From NCBI GenBank assembly GCA_900539755.1, contig UQDC01000002.1:62001-126000 (forward strand): a stretch of DNA of 64,000 bases. Reading direction: 5' to 3'. Both the position numbers and the translations under genes were made by a program. Positions 34,517 to 43,476 of the stretch are shown one piece after another. Positions within the stretch are counted from its first letter, which is position 1. Each line of letters opens with the position of its first letter. Origin of the DNA: an uncultured Alistipes sp. Its GTDB lineage: Bacteria; Bacteroidota; Bacteroidia; Bacteroidales; Rikenellaceae. The notes under the pieces were generated by a model. It worked only from the letters and a program-made list of their open reading frames with translations. It was not told where the DNA came from and searched no databases.

Positions 34517-35747
34517 CTATTTTTTATTTGTTAAATTCCACCACCAGATTTTTTGTCGGTTGCCCCAAATGTATTTCTGCCAAAGTAGCTTGACGGAGGG
34601 GTTAATTGCCCATTTGTGAGTCAATGTACGGTAATCACAATTTATAAGGTCTTGCATAAACATCGTGCGGTTGTCATTGGGGGAGATGTGTTTGCGCATA
34701 GGACCTTGATACTTTAATGCCGTTGCAAAGTCTAATTCGTGTCCATACAAATCTTTTAATGCAGCTGTACTTACGGCTTTGCCTTTTTGTGTGTTACAGA
34801 CAATCAAGGATGCTCCTCCATTTCGTCCATATAATTCTGGACAATATAAATGTACGCCCCATAGGTCTCCCAAAGTAATATCTGCATTGCGTTCAGGAGT
34901 GGCGAATGGGCATTCATAGCAGGATGGACGACTCATTAAATGCTGTAGCCATATGGACCAAAAAGGATTAAACCATCGATCTATTTTCAATGTTTTTCCG
35001 TTTGCTAATACTGTGCGCATTACTTGAAAATCCCATTTCCCAGGAATTAATTTCGTGGAGTGTTGAGGGATCGCCTGCTTGGAGTCGGTGTATCTATAAT
35101 CAAGCTCTTCAATTGGAGATCCATATTTTTGCAATAAATACGCATTGTATTTACGTATGTATATTGCTGACGGTACACCCTCGCAAACGACTTCGATGGT
35201 TAATAAATTACTATATTCTTTGTTGCCTAAAAATGTTTTTAGTCCTGCAATTTGGCAAGGAGTTCCTGAAAATAAAACCTTACGACCTTCCTTTAAAAAC
35301 GATTTTACTTCTTTGTAGGAAGAACCAATAAGGCTTTGTGTGTATTTAGATTTTCGAAAAACATCTATTTGAGCTATATCCGTTATATAACTATGGTAAA
35401 CATTTGTGCTGTTCGCTTTTGCTCCAAATATGACATAATTATTGTCGCACCATGCTGAAGCAATTGCAGTGAATGCACCTCCGGAGGTACTGCGATCCTT
35501 AATGTTGGCATTTTTTATGGTAACCTCCAAACGTATATACATGTTCTTGATGTTTGATCGGAGGATTGTCGTAAGGACAAACTTTTCGGCATAAACCACA
35601 GTTCGTGCAGGATGCTATGTTAATTTTAGGGTAGCGAAAACCTTCACAATCTTCTACCATTTCAATGGCAGAATGATTGCAAACTTGCACGCAAGCTTCG
35701 CATCCAAAACATTCTTCACGTCGGTGTGAATCTAAATATGAACTCAT
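34517..35747 (-). pseudogene. FrhB/FdhB-like iron-sulfur protein, split by a frameshift
   Basis: Two overlapping frames make one protein. From 35747 an 82-residue frame encodes two [4Fe-4S] ferredoxin motifs (Cys13/16/19/23 and Cys47/50/53/57) and stops. The downstream frame carries the F420-hydrogenase/dehydrogenase beta-subunit domains (STSGGAFTAIASAW, LFSGTPCQIAGLKTF, CYECPFATPERNADITLGD). They join at an A6 tract on the coding strand (35511-35516); removing one A restores exactly 409 codons plus stop. Such proteins sit beside pyruvyl-transferase genes in capsule loci and are thought to act on sugars or pyruvyl groups by an unknown redox chemistry. As read here the gene is off, unless slippage at A6 restores it, or the base is a sequencing error. 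Confidence 0.85.
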
Positions 35748-35759
35748 ATCAAGATTACA

Positions 35760-36869
35760 TTAATATTTGTTAAGTTCAGTTTGAAGAAATGTTAGAGAAT
35801 TTTTTCGCTCCTGTGCGATCTTTTTATGAATGGCTGGATAGTCAATGTCGTGAATTAGCTTTTCGTTGCCAGTAATCATCTTGTGGTCTTCTAAGCCAAA
35901 AAAATGTAATAATTCATCAATTTTCGTGTCACATTGTTCTCGTGAAAAAATAACAAAAGGTTGTTTGTATTGTACACTGAGAATCATACCATGAAATGAA
36001 TTTGTGACAACAAATTGTGCATGTTTGATCAAGGAAAGGAATTCCTCAACACCGGCTTCATAAAACATTTGATGCTTTGAGGCGTTCGTTGCTCTCAGAC
36101 TAATGTCAATGACTTCCCATCCATGTTGGTTGGCGAGTTTATCGGCAAATTCAAACATTTTGGGATTGTAGCGTCTTGCATATAAAAGGATATACTTTGG
36201 TGTCTTTAAACGAGAAGAAGCCAACGTGTCATATGCTTCAGGTTCTAATAAGAGTGTGGGGTCTAATACTTGTTGTACTTTTACATCAGTATGTGCTTTA
36301 ATGTAAGGAATCATTTGTGATTCACGGATGCCCAAAGCTTTGAAGTTTTGTAGTCTTTGATTTAAAATTTCGTATGATTCATTTGTAAAATGAGAATCGC
36401 CGAAACTTGCTGCATACGAAATAGTTCGCCTATTTTGCATTGAAGGATAATTAGCGTAGTAGCCATCATCAAATCCAAATTCATCAATGCAAAAGATCGT
36501 GTCACTTCCGCAAACAAAACCATCTAATTGTTCATCTGCAACTACGGAATCAAAGTTGTGAGAGAAATATTTTGTTTGAGTCCGAGAAAAGCGTTGAGAA
36601 TAAAAATTTTCGAATTTTTTGTAGTTAATTCTAATTGCAGGAAGACTAAGCTCGCACATGTGTCGAGATTCTTCATCTGTATCCCACATGTTTTTTATGG
36701 GATTTAATGGATCTTTGTCTCTGAGAATATCTGGGCAATAATCGATCAAAATGGGATGATGTCCCAGCTTTTTGATCGATTCACTTAATGCCCATGATTG
36801 CAAAGCTGAACCGTAATTTGTGAAATTACAATTGATGTTATAGCTTACTATGCCAATCCGTTTGCCCAT
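35760..36869 (-). CDS. Polysaccharide pyruvyl transferase family protein
   Basis: Encodes 369 residues. Features of the PS_pyruv_trans fold are the opening IGIVSYNINCNFTNYGSALQSWAL, DGFVCGSDTIF near 135, ISYAASFGDSHF near 150, a QVLDPTLLL segment near 200, and VVTNSFHGMILSVQYKQPFVIF near 285-307. These enzymes attach pyruvate ketals from phosphoenolpyruvate to sugars, although many members in Bacteroides loci are untested and some may be glycosyltransferase-like. It is paired with the FrhB-like gene (12-nt gap), an association common in capsule loci. Soluble; no signal peptide. Confidence 0.88.
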   Translation of the reverse strand: MGKRIGIVSYNINCNFTNYGSALQSWALSESIKKLGHHPILIDYCPDILRDKDPLNPIKNMWDTDEESRHMCELSLPAIRINYKKFENFYSQRFSRTQTKYFSHNFDSVVADEQLDGFVCGSDTIFCIDEFGFDDGYYANYPSMQNRRTISYAASFGDSHFTNESYEILNQRLQNFKALGIRESQMIPYIKAHTDVKVQQVLDPTLLLEPEAYDTLASSRLKTPKYILLYARRYNPKMFEFADKLANQHGWEVIDISLRATNASKHQMFYEAGVEEFLSLIKHAQFVVTNSFHGMILSVQYKQPFVIFSREQCDTKIDELLHFFGLEDHKMITGNEKLIHDIDYPAIHKKIAQERKNSLTFLQTELNKY

Positions 36870-36871
36870 AT

Positions 36872-37903
36872 TCAGTCTTTATATTGAAATGAAAAGTAGT
36901 TATCTTTATTATGATCCCAGGTCCGGTGAATTGTGTTGTATGGTTTTATGTAACAGGAATCGCCTTCTGTAGGAAATTCCCATAACTGCACCCATCCATT
37001 CCCTCCGTTAATAGAGTCTTGTATATTAAACCCAATTTGAGGGATGTTTCTTCCATAATTATTTTCTGTTATTAACATTTTAGAAAAAAAAGCTGCGTGA
37101 CCACATAATACGCCTATAATATTGTTATGCTTTGAAATTAGGGTGTGCCATAATTCTTCGGGTGTGGTTACAGTTGTATTCTTTAATTGGAGTTTTGCAA
37201 GACTAAAATGATTTAATCGCTCTCCATTTTTATTAAGATATTCATGCAATAAGATAAAAAAGCGAGTATTAGTATTTTGACTGATATATTGATTAATCCA
37301 GTGGACGACTTCAGCCCTAGGACCATATTCCAAAATAATTATATGTATCGGTTCTTTTTTGGTGTTTATAGCCGCTACGATATTTTCATAATGATCTGCT
37401 TCGAATTGTGTTAAAATATTGATGTTATCATTGTCGTATAGTGTAGAAATATATTTGTTGAATTGAGTATTGTTCCTATCCCAGATTTCAGCCTGTAAAT
37501 TCCATTGATAATCGTGATTACCAATGCAGCATAAATAACTACATTGCTGGATTAGTGGTTGGGTACATTCTAAAAATAGGTCCCATTGATGGCTGAGATT
37601 GTTATTTGTTATGTCTCCAGTTTGCAAAATACAGTTTATTTGGTAGTACCGGTTCTGCGATATAATCCAACTCAGCGTCTTTTGATAATATTTATTTAAA
37701 GATTGCGTCTGAGTGTATTGTTGTATATCTCCGATTACAACTACGTATTCTGAGGTAGAATTTAAATTTGTGTCAATGGATTGAATTTCAGGAAGCCAAT
37801 GCGCTGCTTGATATGTCTTGGGTATAACACCTCCATCTTTATTACACGAGATAAATATTCCAATAAATACCACTAATACAATTCGGTGCCACCCCAATCT
37901 CAT
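36872..37903 (-). CDS. Calcineurin-like phosphoesterase lipoprotein
   Basis: Encodes 343 residues. The signal ends in a lipobox (GIFISC, Cys at about 20), so it is exported and lipid-anchored. The metallophosphoesterase motifs follow: VVIGDIQQ (Asp present, but the usual DxH His is Gln), LQTGDITNNN, CIGNHDYQW, LLHEYLN and GVLCGHAAF. Enzymes of this fold hydrolyse phosphate mono- or diesters with two metal ions. The Gln at the first motif may change the metal site. Its place between wecB (1-bp overlap) and the pyruvyl transferase gene (2 nt) inside a biosynthetic run is unusual for a secreted hydrolase. A substrate such as a phosphodiester of the capsule is only a guess. Confidence 0.85.
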   Translation of the reverse strand: MRLGWHRIVLVVFIGIFISCNKDGGVIPKTYQAAHWLPEIQSIDTNLNSTSEYVVVIGDIQQYTQTQSLNKYYQKTLSWIISQNRYYQINCILQTGDITNNNLSHQWDLFLECTQPLIQQCSYLCCIGNHDYQWNLQAEIWDRNNTQFNKYISTLYDNDNINILTQFEADHYENIVAAINTKKEPIHIIILEYGPRAEVVHWINQYISQNTNTRFFILLHEYLNKNGERLNHFSLAKLQLKNTTVTTPEELWHTLISKHNNIIGVLCGHAAFFSKMLITENNYGRNIPQIGFNIQDSINGGNGWVQLWEFPTEGDSCYIKPYNTIHRTWDHNKDNYFSFQYKD

Positions 37904-39057
37904 TATTCTTTAAGTTTTGCTATAATTCTATTACAAGCTAACCCATCTCCATAAGGATTGACCGCTTTACTCATCTGATCATACGCTTCTTTGCTATCAA
38001 GCAGAGTCGATAGTTCGCTCATAATTTTGTGATAATCTGTTCCAACTAATTTAACCGTACCAGCGGCTAAAGCTTCAGGTCGCTCTGTTGTATCACGCAT
38101 TACCAAAACGGGTTTCCCTAAACCGGGTGCTTCTTCTTGTATACCGCCGCTATCTGTGAGTACAATTGTGGATTTTTCCATTAGATATACAAAGGCCAAG
38201 TATTCTAGTGGTTCAATGAAAAACATATTATCTAATGTCGTTAAATCCGAGCCAAATACGTCATGAATTGGCTTTCTAACATTAGGATTAAGATGCATTG
38301 GATAGACAAAGTCTGTATTTGGATATTTTTGTGCAAGATCTTTGATAGCGGTACATATATTTATAAATCCCTGTCCAAAATTTTCTCTACGATGTCCTGT
38401 GATCAAAACGAGTTTTTTCCCCTCAGTTAGACGTGAGACATTATATCCAGCATTGTATAACTCTGTTTGTAATTGAAGTTGCAAAGAGGTGTCGGCTTTG
38501 ATTTTGTTCACGACCCAATACAATGCGTCAATAACAGAATTTCCCGTAATGGTAATCGTTTCATCTGGAATATTTTCGTTGAGTAAGTTCTCTCGACTCA
38601 ATGATGTGGGAGCGAAATGATATGTTGCAATTCGACTTGTAATTTGTCGATTCATCTCTTCTGGCCATGGACTATAAATATTATATGTGCGCAGACCTGC
38701 TTCAACATGGCCAACGGGAATCTGTTGGTAAAAAGCTGCCAAAGCAGCTGCTGTCGAAGTTGTGGTGTCTCCGTGTACTAAAACGATATCAGGTTGCGCT
38801 TCTTTTAACACGGTTCGCATACCGATAAGGACGTTGGCTGTTATATCATATAAATCTTGCCCTTGTTTCATGATGTTTAGATCATAGTCTGGTTTAATGT
38901 TAAAGATAGATAGGACTTGATCTAACATCTCTCGATGTTGGCCAGTGACGCACACGATTGTTTGAAATGAATCAGCCTGATGCTGAAAAGTTTTTACTAA
39001 TGGAGCCATTTTGATGGCTTCAGGACGAGTCCCGAAAACCAGCATAATTTTTTTCAT
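37903..39057 (-). CDS. wecB: UDP-N-acetylglucosamine 2-epimerase
   Basis: Encodes 384 residues from the ATG at 39057; the longer frame runs into rmlB and is rejected. The enzyme converts UDP-GlcNAc into UDP-ManNAc. Visible features are VFGTRPEAIKMAPL at 7-20, VTGQHREMLDQVL, VHGDTTTSTAAALAA, PVGHVEAGLRTYN, ITGHRRENFG and LTDSGGIQEEAPGLGKPVLVMRDTTERPEA, the complete hallmark set including the catalytic His in GHVEAG and the UDP-binding Ser-Gly-Gly. No wecC dehydrogenase is in the locus, so ManNAc itself, or a derivative made elsewhere, should enter the polysaccharide. Cotranscribed with rmlB (7-nt gap). Confidence 0.95.
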   Translation of the reverse strand: MKKIMLVFGTRPEAIKMAPLVKTFQHQADSFQTIVCVTGQHREMLDQVLSIFNIKPDYDLNIMKQGQDLYDITANVLIGMRTVLKEAQPDIVLVHGDTTTSTAAALAAFYQQIPVGHVEAGLRTYNIYSPWPEEMNRQITSRIATYHFAPTSLSRENLLNENIPDETITITGNSVIDALYWVVNKIKADTSLQLQLQTELYNAGYNVSRLTEGKKLVLITGHRRENFGQGFINICTAIKDLAQKYPNTDFVYPMHLNPNVRKPIHDVFGSDLTTLDNMFFIEPLEYLAFVYLMEKSTIVLTDSGGIQEEAPGLGKPVLVMRDTTERPEALAAGTVKLVGTDYHKIMSELSTLLDSKEAYDQMSKAVNPYGDGLACNRIIAKLKE

Positions 39058-39064
39058 GTCTGAA

Positions 39065-40198
39065 TTATTTATACATTTCTTCGTAATATTTCTTGTAATC
39101 ACCCGATGTGACATTGTCCAACCATTCTTGATTGTCCAAATACCAACGGACAGTTTTTTCAATACCCTCTTCAAATTGCAAGCTCGGTTCCCAATCCAAT
39201 TCTTGCTGCAATTTGCGCGAGTCGATTGCATAACGCATGTCATGCCCTTTTCGATCTGTAACGTATGTAATCAAATCGAGTGAATATCCCTCCGGGTTCC
39301 CGAGTAAGCGATCAACTGTCTTGATTACAACCTTAATAATATCAATATTTTTCCATTCATTGAAGCCGCCGATATTATATGTTTCGGCAATTTTCCCTTT
39401 ATGGAAAATCAGATCAATGGCGTGTGCGTGATCCTCTACATACAGCCAATCCCGGACATTCTCTCCTTTACCGTAAACGGGAAGAGGTTTACGGTGGCGA
39501 ATATTGTTGATAAACAAGGGGATTAACTTTTCTGGGAATTGATATGGCCCATAGTTGTTAGAACAGTTAGTTACAATTGTGGGCATTCCATAAGTGTCAT
39601 GAAATGCGCGAACAAAATGGTCTGAACTGGCTTTTGAGGCAGAATATGGACTGTGTGGATTGTATTTGGTTGTCTCTTCGAAAAACTCCCTGCCATAAGC
39701 ATGGTGATGTTCTGATGAGGCTGCTGTTGTGAACGGAGATTCGATGCCGTCAGGATCGGTCAGCTCCAAAGCTCCATATACTTCATCCGTAGAAATATGA
39801 TAGAAGCGTTTGTTGGTGTAACCCTCCGGTTGAGCTTCCCAATAGAGTTTTGCAGCTTGCAGCAGAGAGAGAGTCCCCATTACATTGGTGCGGGCAAATG
39901 TAAAAGGATCTTTAATGCTTCGATCGACATGGCTTTCTGCCGCTAGGTGAATAATCCCGTCGACATGGTATTGCTGCATCAGCTCTTGAATCTTGTCAAA
40001 GTCGCAGATGTCTGCTTTTACGAACGTGTAATTCGGTTTGTCTTCTACATCCTTTAGGTTAGCAAGATTGCCTGCGTAGGTCAATTTATCTAAATTGATA
40101 ATGTGGTAATCCGGGTATTTGTTAACAAAAAGGCGGACTACATGGCTGCCGATAAATCCGGCACCGCCAGTAATGATGATATTGCGTTTGAAAGTCAT
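39065..40198 (-). CDS. rmlB: dTDP-glucose 4,6-dehydratase
   Basis: Encodes 377 residues, an extended short-chain dehydrogenase. It catalyses the second step to dTDP-L-rhamnose. Visible: NAD-binding GGAGFIGSHVV at 11-21, HLAAESHVDRSIKDP, the STDEVYG motif with catalytic Thr-Asp-Glu, YSASKASSDHFVRA with Tyr-x3-Lys, and NCSNNYGPYQFPEKLIP. The length is slightly above the E. coli enzyme, as usual in Bacteroidota. Part of the rmlACDB block. Confidence 0.97.
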   Translation of the reverse strand: MTFKRNIIITGGAGFIGSHVVRLFVNKYPDYHIINLDKLTYAGNLANLKDVEDKPNYTFVKADICDFDKIQELMQQYHVDGIIHLAAESHVDRSIKDPFTFARTNVMGTLSLLQAAKLYWEAQPEGYTNKRFYHISTDEVYGALELTDPDGIESPFTTAASSEHHHAYGREFFEETTKYNPHSPYSASKASSDHFVRAFHDTYGMPTIVTNCSNNYGPYQFPEKLIPLFINNIRHRKPLPVYGKGENVRDWLYVEDHAHAIDLIFHKGKIAETYNIGGFNEWKNIDIIKVVIKTVDRLLGNPEGYSLDLITYVTDRKGHDMRYAIDSRKLQQELDWEPSLQFEEGIEKTVRWYLDNQEWLDNVTSGDYKKYYEEMYK

Positions 40199-40222
40199 GA
40201 TCGTGAAGGTTTGGGATAGATT

Positions 40223-41092
40223 TTAGGCTTGTTTGGCTAATTCAGCCAGACATCGTTTCAACGAATCAGTCCAATATGGAATGTGAATGTCAAAAGTTTT
40301 TTTGATTTTAGTTTTATCCAATACGGAGTAGGACGGACGAACAACCTTGGAGGGAAATTCGTCGCTGTGGCAAGGCTGTATGTCACAGTCAGTATGTCCT
40401 GCATATTCCGCGATCATTTTGGTGAAATCGTACCATGAACAAACGCCCTCATTTGAATAGTGATAGATCCCATCTTGTCCTTCGTATTTGCGTTTTTCGA
40501 CAATATTAAAGATGGCTTGTGCTAAATCATATGCGTATGTCGGACTGCCCACTTGATCAAAAACTACATTCAAATTGGGCTTGGTTGCAGTCAGATTGAG
40601 CATGGTTTTAACGAAGTTTTTCCCAAATTCGCTGTATAGCCAGGCTGTTCGGATAATAAGATGCTTACATCCTACTTCAATAATCGATTGTTCTCCATGA
40701 AGCTTAGTGATCCCATAAACCCCTGTCGGATTTGCTGGCTCATCTTCGCTACAAGGTGTATTGTTTTTGGTCCCTCCAAATACGTAATCAGTGGAGACGT
40801 GAATTAAAATGCCATCATTCTTTTTTATCGCCTGTGCTAAATGCTTGACTGCTGTAGCATTCAGAAGCTCTGCAAAATCATAATCATCTTCAGCTTTGTC
40901 CACGTTGGTGTAGGCCGCACAATTGATGATCGCTTTTATGTCATGGTCGTTTACTATTTTTTCAACAGCCATAGCGTTGGTAATGTCCAACTCTGCTACA
41001 TCAGTGAAAATATAGTGGTCTTGAGAATTGCGAGAAACGATACGCATCTCATTCCCAAGCTGTCCATTAGCTCCTGTAACTAATATATTCAT
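40223..41092 (-). CDS. rmlD: dTDP-4-dehydrorhamnose reductase
   Basis: Encodes 289 residues. The final enzyme of dTDP-L-rhamnose synthesis reduces dTDP-4-keto-L-rhamnose with NAD(P)H. Marks: VTGANGQLGNEM at 5-16, INCAAYTNVDKAEDD, VSTDYVFGG, and the catalytic YGITKLHGE. The C-terminal segment RPSYSVLDKTKIKKTF is the usual substrate-binding part. It lies between rmlC and rmlB with gaps of about 20-25 nt. Confidence 0.97.
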   Translation of the reverse strand: MNILVTGANGQLGNEMRIVSRNSQDHYIFTDVAELDITNAMAVEKIVNDHDIKAIINCAAYTNVDKAEDDYDFAELLNATAVKHLAQAIKKNDGILIHVSTDYVFGGTKNNTPCSEDEPANPTGVYGITKLHGEQSIIEVGCKHLIIRTAWLYSEFGKNFVKTMLNLTATKPNLNVVFDQVGSPTYAYDLAQAIFNIVEKRKYEGQDGIYHYSNEGVCSWYDFTKMIAEYAGHTDCDIQPCHSDEFPSKVVRPSYSVLDKTKIKKTFDIHIPYWTDSLKRCLAELAKQA

Positions 41093-41113
41093 AACGAGGT
41101 TGTTCTGGAATAA

Positions 41114-41683
41114 TTAATATAGATTCTCATGATAATCGAACAGCCACTCTGCATCTTTGAGTCGTGTGTGGTGTTTGTCTTTTTCAGAGAGGATTACTTT
41201 ATCTGTCGGAATTTTCCAATCGATACCCAAATCCGGATCATCCCATGCCAAGGCTCCCTCACTTTGCGGGGCATAAAAATTGTCACATTTGTACTGGAAG
41301 ATGACCTCGTCGGTCAGCACACTGAAACCGTGTGCAAATCCACGAGGAATGAAAAATTGACGATGATTCTCTTCTGTCAGTTCGACTGCAACATGTTGTC
41401 CAAAAGTTGGAGAGCCTTTCCGGATATCAACTGCGACATCCAAAACAGCGCCTTTAATGACTCGTACTAGTTTGCTTTGAGCGTAAGGCGGTTTTTGAAA
41501 GTGAAGCCCGCGGAGTACACCATAGCTTGATTTGCTTTCGTTATCTTGTACAAAGTGGATTTCACGCACCTGAGTGTTAAAATCGCGTTCAGAAAACGAT
41601 TCAAAAAAATATCCGCGATCATCTTTGAATAATCTGGGCTCAATAATTACAACTCCCGGAATATGTGTCTGTTTAACCTCCAT
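41114..41683 (-). CDS. rmlC: dTDP-4-dehydrorhamnose 3,5-epimerase
   Basis: Encodes 189 residues from the ATG at 41683 (MEVKQTHIPGVVIIEPRLF); the longer frame overlaps rmlA and adds an unconserved leader, so it is less likely. Cupin-fold epimerase of dTDP-4-keto-6-deoxyglucose. Catalytic residues lie in LRGLHFQKPP (His-pair region), DVAVDIRKGSPTFGQ and FIPRGFAHGFSVL, followed by the Y-K-C-D-N-F-Y segment. Follows rmlA after 19 nt. Confidence 0.96.
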   Translation of the reverse strand: MEVKQTHIPGVVIIEPRLFKDDRGYFFESFSERDFNTQVREIHFVQDNESKSSYGVLRGLHFQKPPYAQSKLVRVIKGAVLDVAVDIRKGSPTFGQHVAVELTEENHRQFFIPRGFAHGFSVLTDEVIFQYKCDNFYAPQSEGALAWDDPDLGIDWKIPTDKVILSEKDKHHTRLKDAEWLFDYHENLY

Positions 41684-41702
41684 GATGTCTGTTTTATCAA
41701 TT

Positions 41703-42608
41703 TCAATCGAGATTTGCTGCTCCAGTTTTATCAATCTCCTCAACCACTTTGAGCAAGTATTGTCCGTATTGGCTTTTTAGCATTGGTTGAGCTAATTCTT
41801 TCATTTTGGTTGCCGTGATCCAGCCTTTGCGAAAAGCAATGCCTTCCAGGCAAGCGATTTTCAAGCCTTGACGCTTTTCTAAGACTTCAATGTAGGTTGA
41901 GGCCTCTGCTAACGAATCATGTGTTCCCGTATCTAACCAGGCAAAGCCTCTTCCCAATGTTTGCACTTTTAGATCTTTGGCGTTAAGGAATTCTTGGTTC
42001 ACAGAGGTAATTTCCAATTCTCCGCGAGCTGAGGGTTTAATGTTTTTGGCAATTTGCACGACCTTATTGGGGTAGAAGTATAAACCAACTACGGCATAAT
42101 TTGATTTTGGCTTTTGTGGTTTCTCTTCAATGCTGAGGCAATTGCCAGTTTTGTCAAACTCTGCTACACCGTACCGTTCAGGGTCATTTACCCAATAACC
42201 GAATACAGTTGCCTTTTGATCTTCTTCAGCGGTGCGAACGGCTTCATTAAGCAGATGGCTGAATCCACTTCCGTGGAAAATGTTGTCACCGAGCACCAAA
42301 CAAACAGAATCATTGCCGATGAACTTTTCTCCAATAATAAAGGCTTGGGCCAACCCATCTGGCGAAGGTTGTTCAGCATATTCGAATTTGACACCAAAAT
42401 CACTCCCATCTCCTAATAACCGCTTGAAGCCGGGTAAATCGAGTGGGGTAGAAATAATCAAAATCTCCCGAATTCCCGCTAACATAAGCACGGAAATCGG
42501 ATAGTAAATCATCGGTTTGTCAAAAATGGGAAGCATCTGTTTGCTTACTCCTTTGGTAATGGGGTAGAGCCTTGTGCCACTTCCTCCTGCTAGAACGATA
42601 CCTTTCAT
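41703..42608 (-). CDS. rmlA: Glucose-1-phosphate thymidylyltransferase
   Basis: Encodes 301 residues. It makes dTDP-glucose from dTTP and glucose 1-phosphate, the first committed step to dTDP-L-rhamnose. The nucleotide-binding GGSGTRLYPITKGVSKQMLPI is at 8-28, followed by PMIYYPISVLMLAGI, LGDNIFHG, and FAWLDTGTHDSL. The length and C-terminal helices match the short RmlA form. Follows upxY after 47 nt. Confidence 0.97.
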   Translation of the reverse strand: MKGIVLAGGSGTRLYPITKGVSKQMLPIFDKPMIYYPISVLMLAGIREILIISTPLDLPGFKRLLGDGSDFGVKFEYAEQPSPDGLAQAFIIGEKFIGNDSVCLVLGDNIFHGSGFSHLLNEAVRTAEEDQKATVFGYWVNDPERYGVAEFDKTGNCLSIEEKPQKPKSNYAVVGLYFYPNKVVQIAKNIKPSARGELEITSVNQEFLNAKDLKVQTLGRGFAWLDTGTHDSLAEASTYIEVLEKRQGLKIACLEGIAFRKGWITATKMKELAQPMLKSQYGQYLLKVVEEIDKTGAANLD

Positions 42609-42655
42609 AGTTTCTTTATTATAAGATATATACTATGATGTGTGTTGATTATGCT

Positions 42656-43234
42656 TTATTTGTTCGTAAGATCTGTCTCTTCAATCTTCTCAATAAATTG
42701 TTTCGGGATATATCCTGTTGCAATGGCGGCCACTCCATTAATCACGACTACAAAGCGTTTGGTCCCATGCACTCTGGTGATATACCCTTCAGCTCCTTGT
42801 AATATTCCTCCCGTAATTTTGACCCGATCGCCTTTAACTATTTTTTGATCGATGGACTCCAATGATTGGCATCCTTTGGTCGTTACGAAAATGAACACTT
42901 CCATCTCTCGGTCTGGAATGGTTGCCGGGATGTTGGTGCCAGGTAGACAATAAACCCATAGATTGTACGGATGTTGTCTCAGTTGGGCCATTGTAGCTTC
43001 AGTGGAGCGGATGAACAGCAGACTCGGAATTACAGGCTGTATCTCTACTGCCGGTGTGTTGGAGTATGTGTTTTCAGTATTTGCTGATTTTATTACTTTG
43101 CGAATGGGGATATAACATTGTAAACCTTTGAGCTCTAATTGATCCCTGAGGATTCGTGCTTTATTGTGGAACACTTTGTAGGCATACCAATGTAGGGGGG
43201 CTGACTCGTCTGTATGTGTGCTAATCTGTTGCAT
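42656..43234 (-). CDS. upxY: UpxY-family transcription antiterminator (NusG-like)
   Basis: Encodes 192 residues from the ATG at 43234 (MQQISTHTDESAPLHWYAYKV), the normal beginning of the NGN domain; the longer frame would add 26 unconserved residues. The NGN domain runs to about 115 and a KOW-like domain follows (KGDRVKITGGILQGAEGYITRVHG). In Bacteroides fragilis each capsule operon begins with upxY, whose product lets polymerase read through the operon leader; a upxZ partner that inhibits other loci usually follows. Here rmlA follows directly and no upxZ is visible. It sits first in the run, behind an 870-bp AT-rich leader region. Confidence 0.9.
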   Translation of the reverse strand: MQQISTHTDESAPLHWYAYKVFHNKARILRDQLELKGLQCYIPIRKVIKSANTENTYSNTPAVEIQPVIPSLLFIRSTEATMAQLRQHPYNLWVYCLPGTNIPATIPDREMEVFIFVTTKGCQSLESIDQKIVKGDRVKITGGILQGAEGYITRVHGTKRFVVVINGVAAIATGYIPKQFIEKIEETDLTNK

Positions 43235-43286
43235 GTATTTTATTGACAAATGTTTCAGATTAATAATGGGTATAACCTCCCCTCCT

Positions 43287-43306
43287 TGCAAAAGTGATCT
43301 TTTGCA
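43287..43306. repeat. Hairpin in upxY leader
   Basis: Perfect 8-bp arms 43287-43294 and 43299-43306 around a 4-nt loop, about 53-72 bp upstream of the upxY ATG. It could be part of the 5' untranslated structure or a protein site. Confidence 0.5.
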
Positions 43307-43431
43307 CAGCAATCCATACTCCGCTGTCTATGCGTTGCACCACAGCATTCGACACATCCACGCATCCGTGGGTGTTATCGTGAGTTTGTATACGGTGTCT
43401 CTAAAAGAATAGATGCACCTACATGCCGCTA

Positions 43432-43476
43432 AATTAATATATTTTTTCTATATCGGCACAAAAAAATATATTAATT
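43432..43476. repeat. 16-bp perfect inverted repeat upstream of upxY
   Basis: Arms 43432-43447 and 43461-43476 are perfect complements, made of A and T only, with a 13-nt spacer that contains the only GC bases. It lies about 200-240 bp upstream of the upxY start. Either strand reads as stem plus T-run, so it could be a leader terminator or an operator. Confidence 0.6.
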
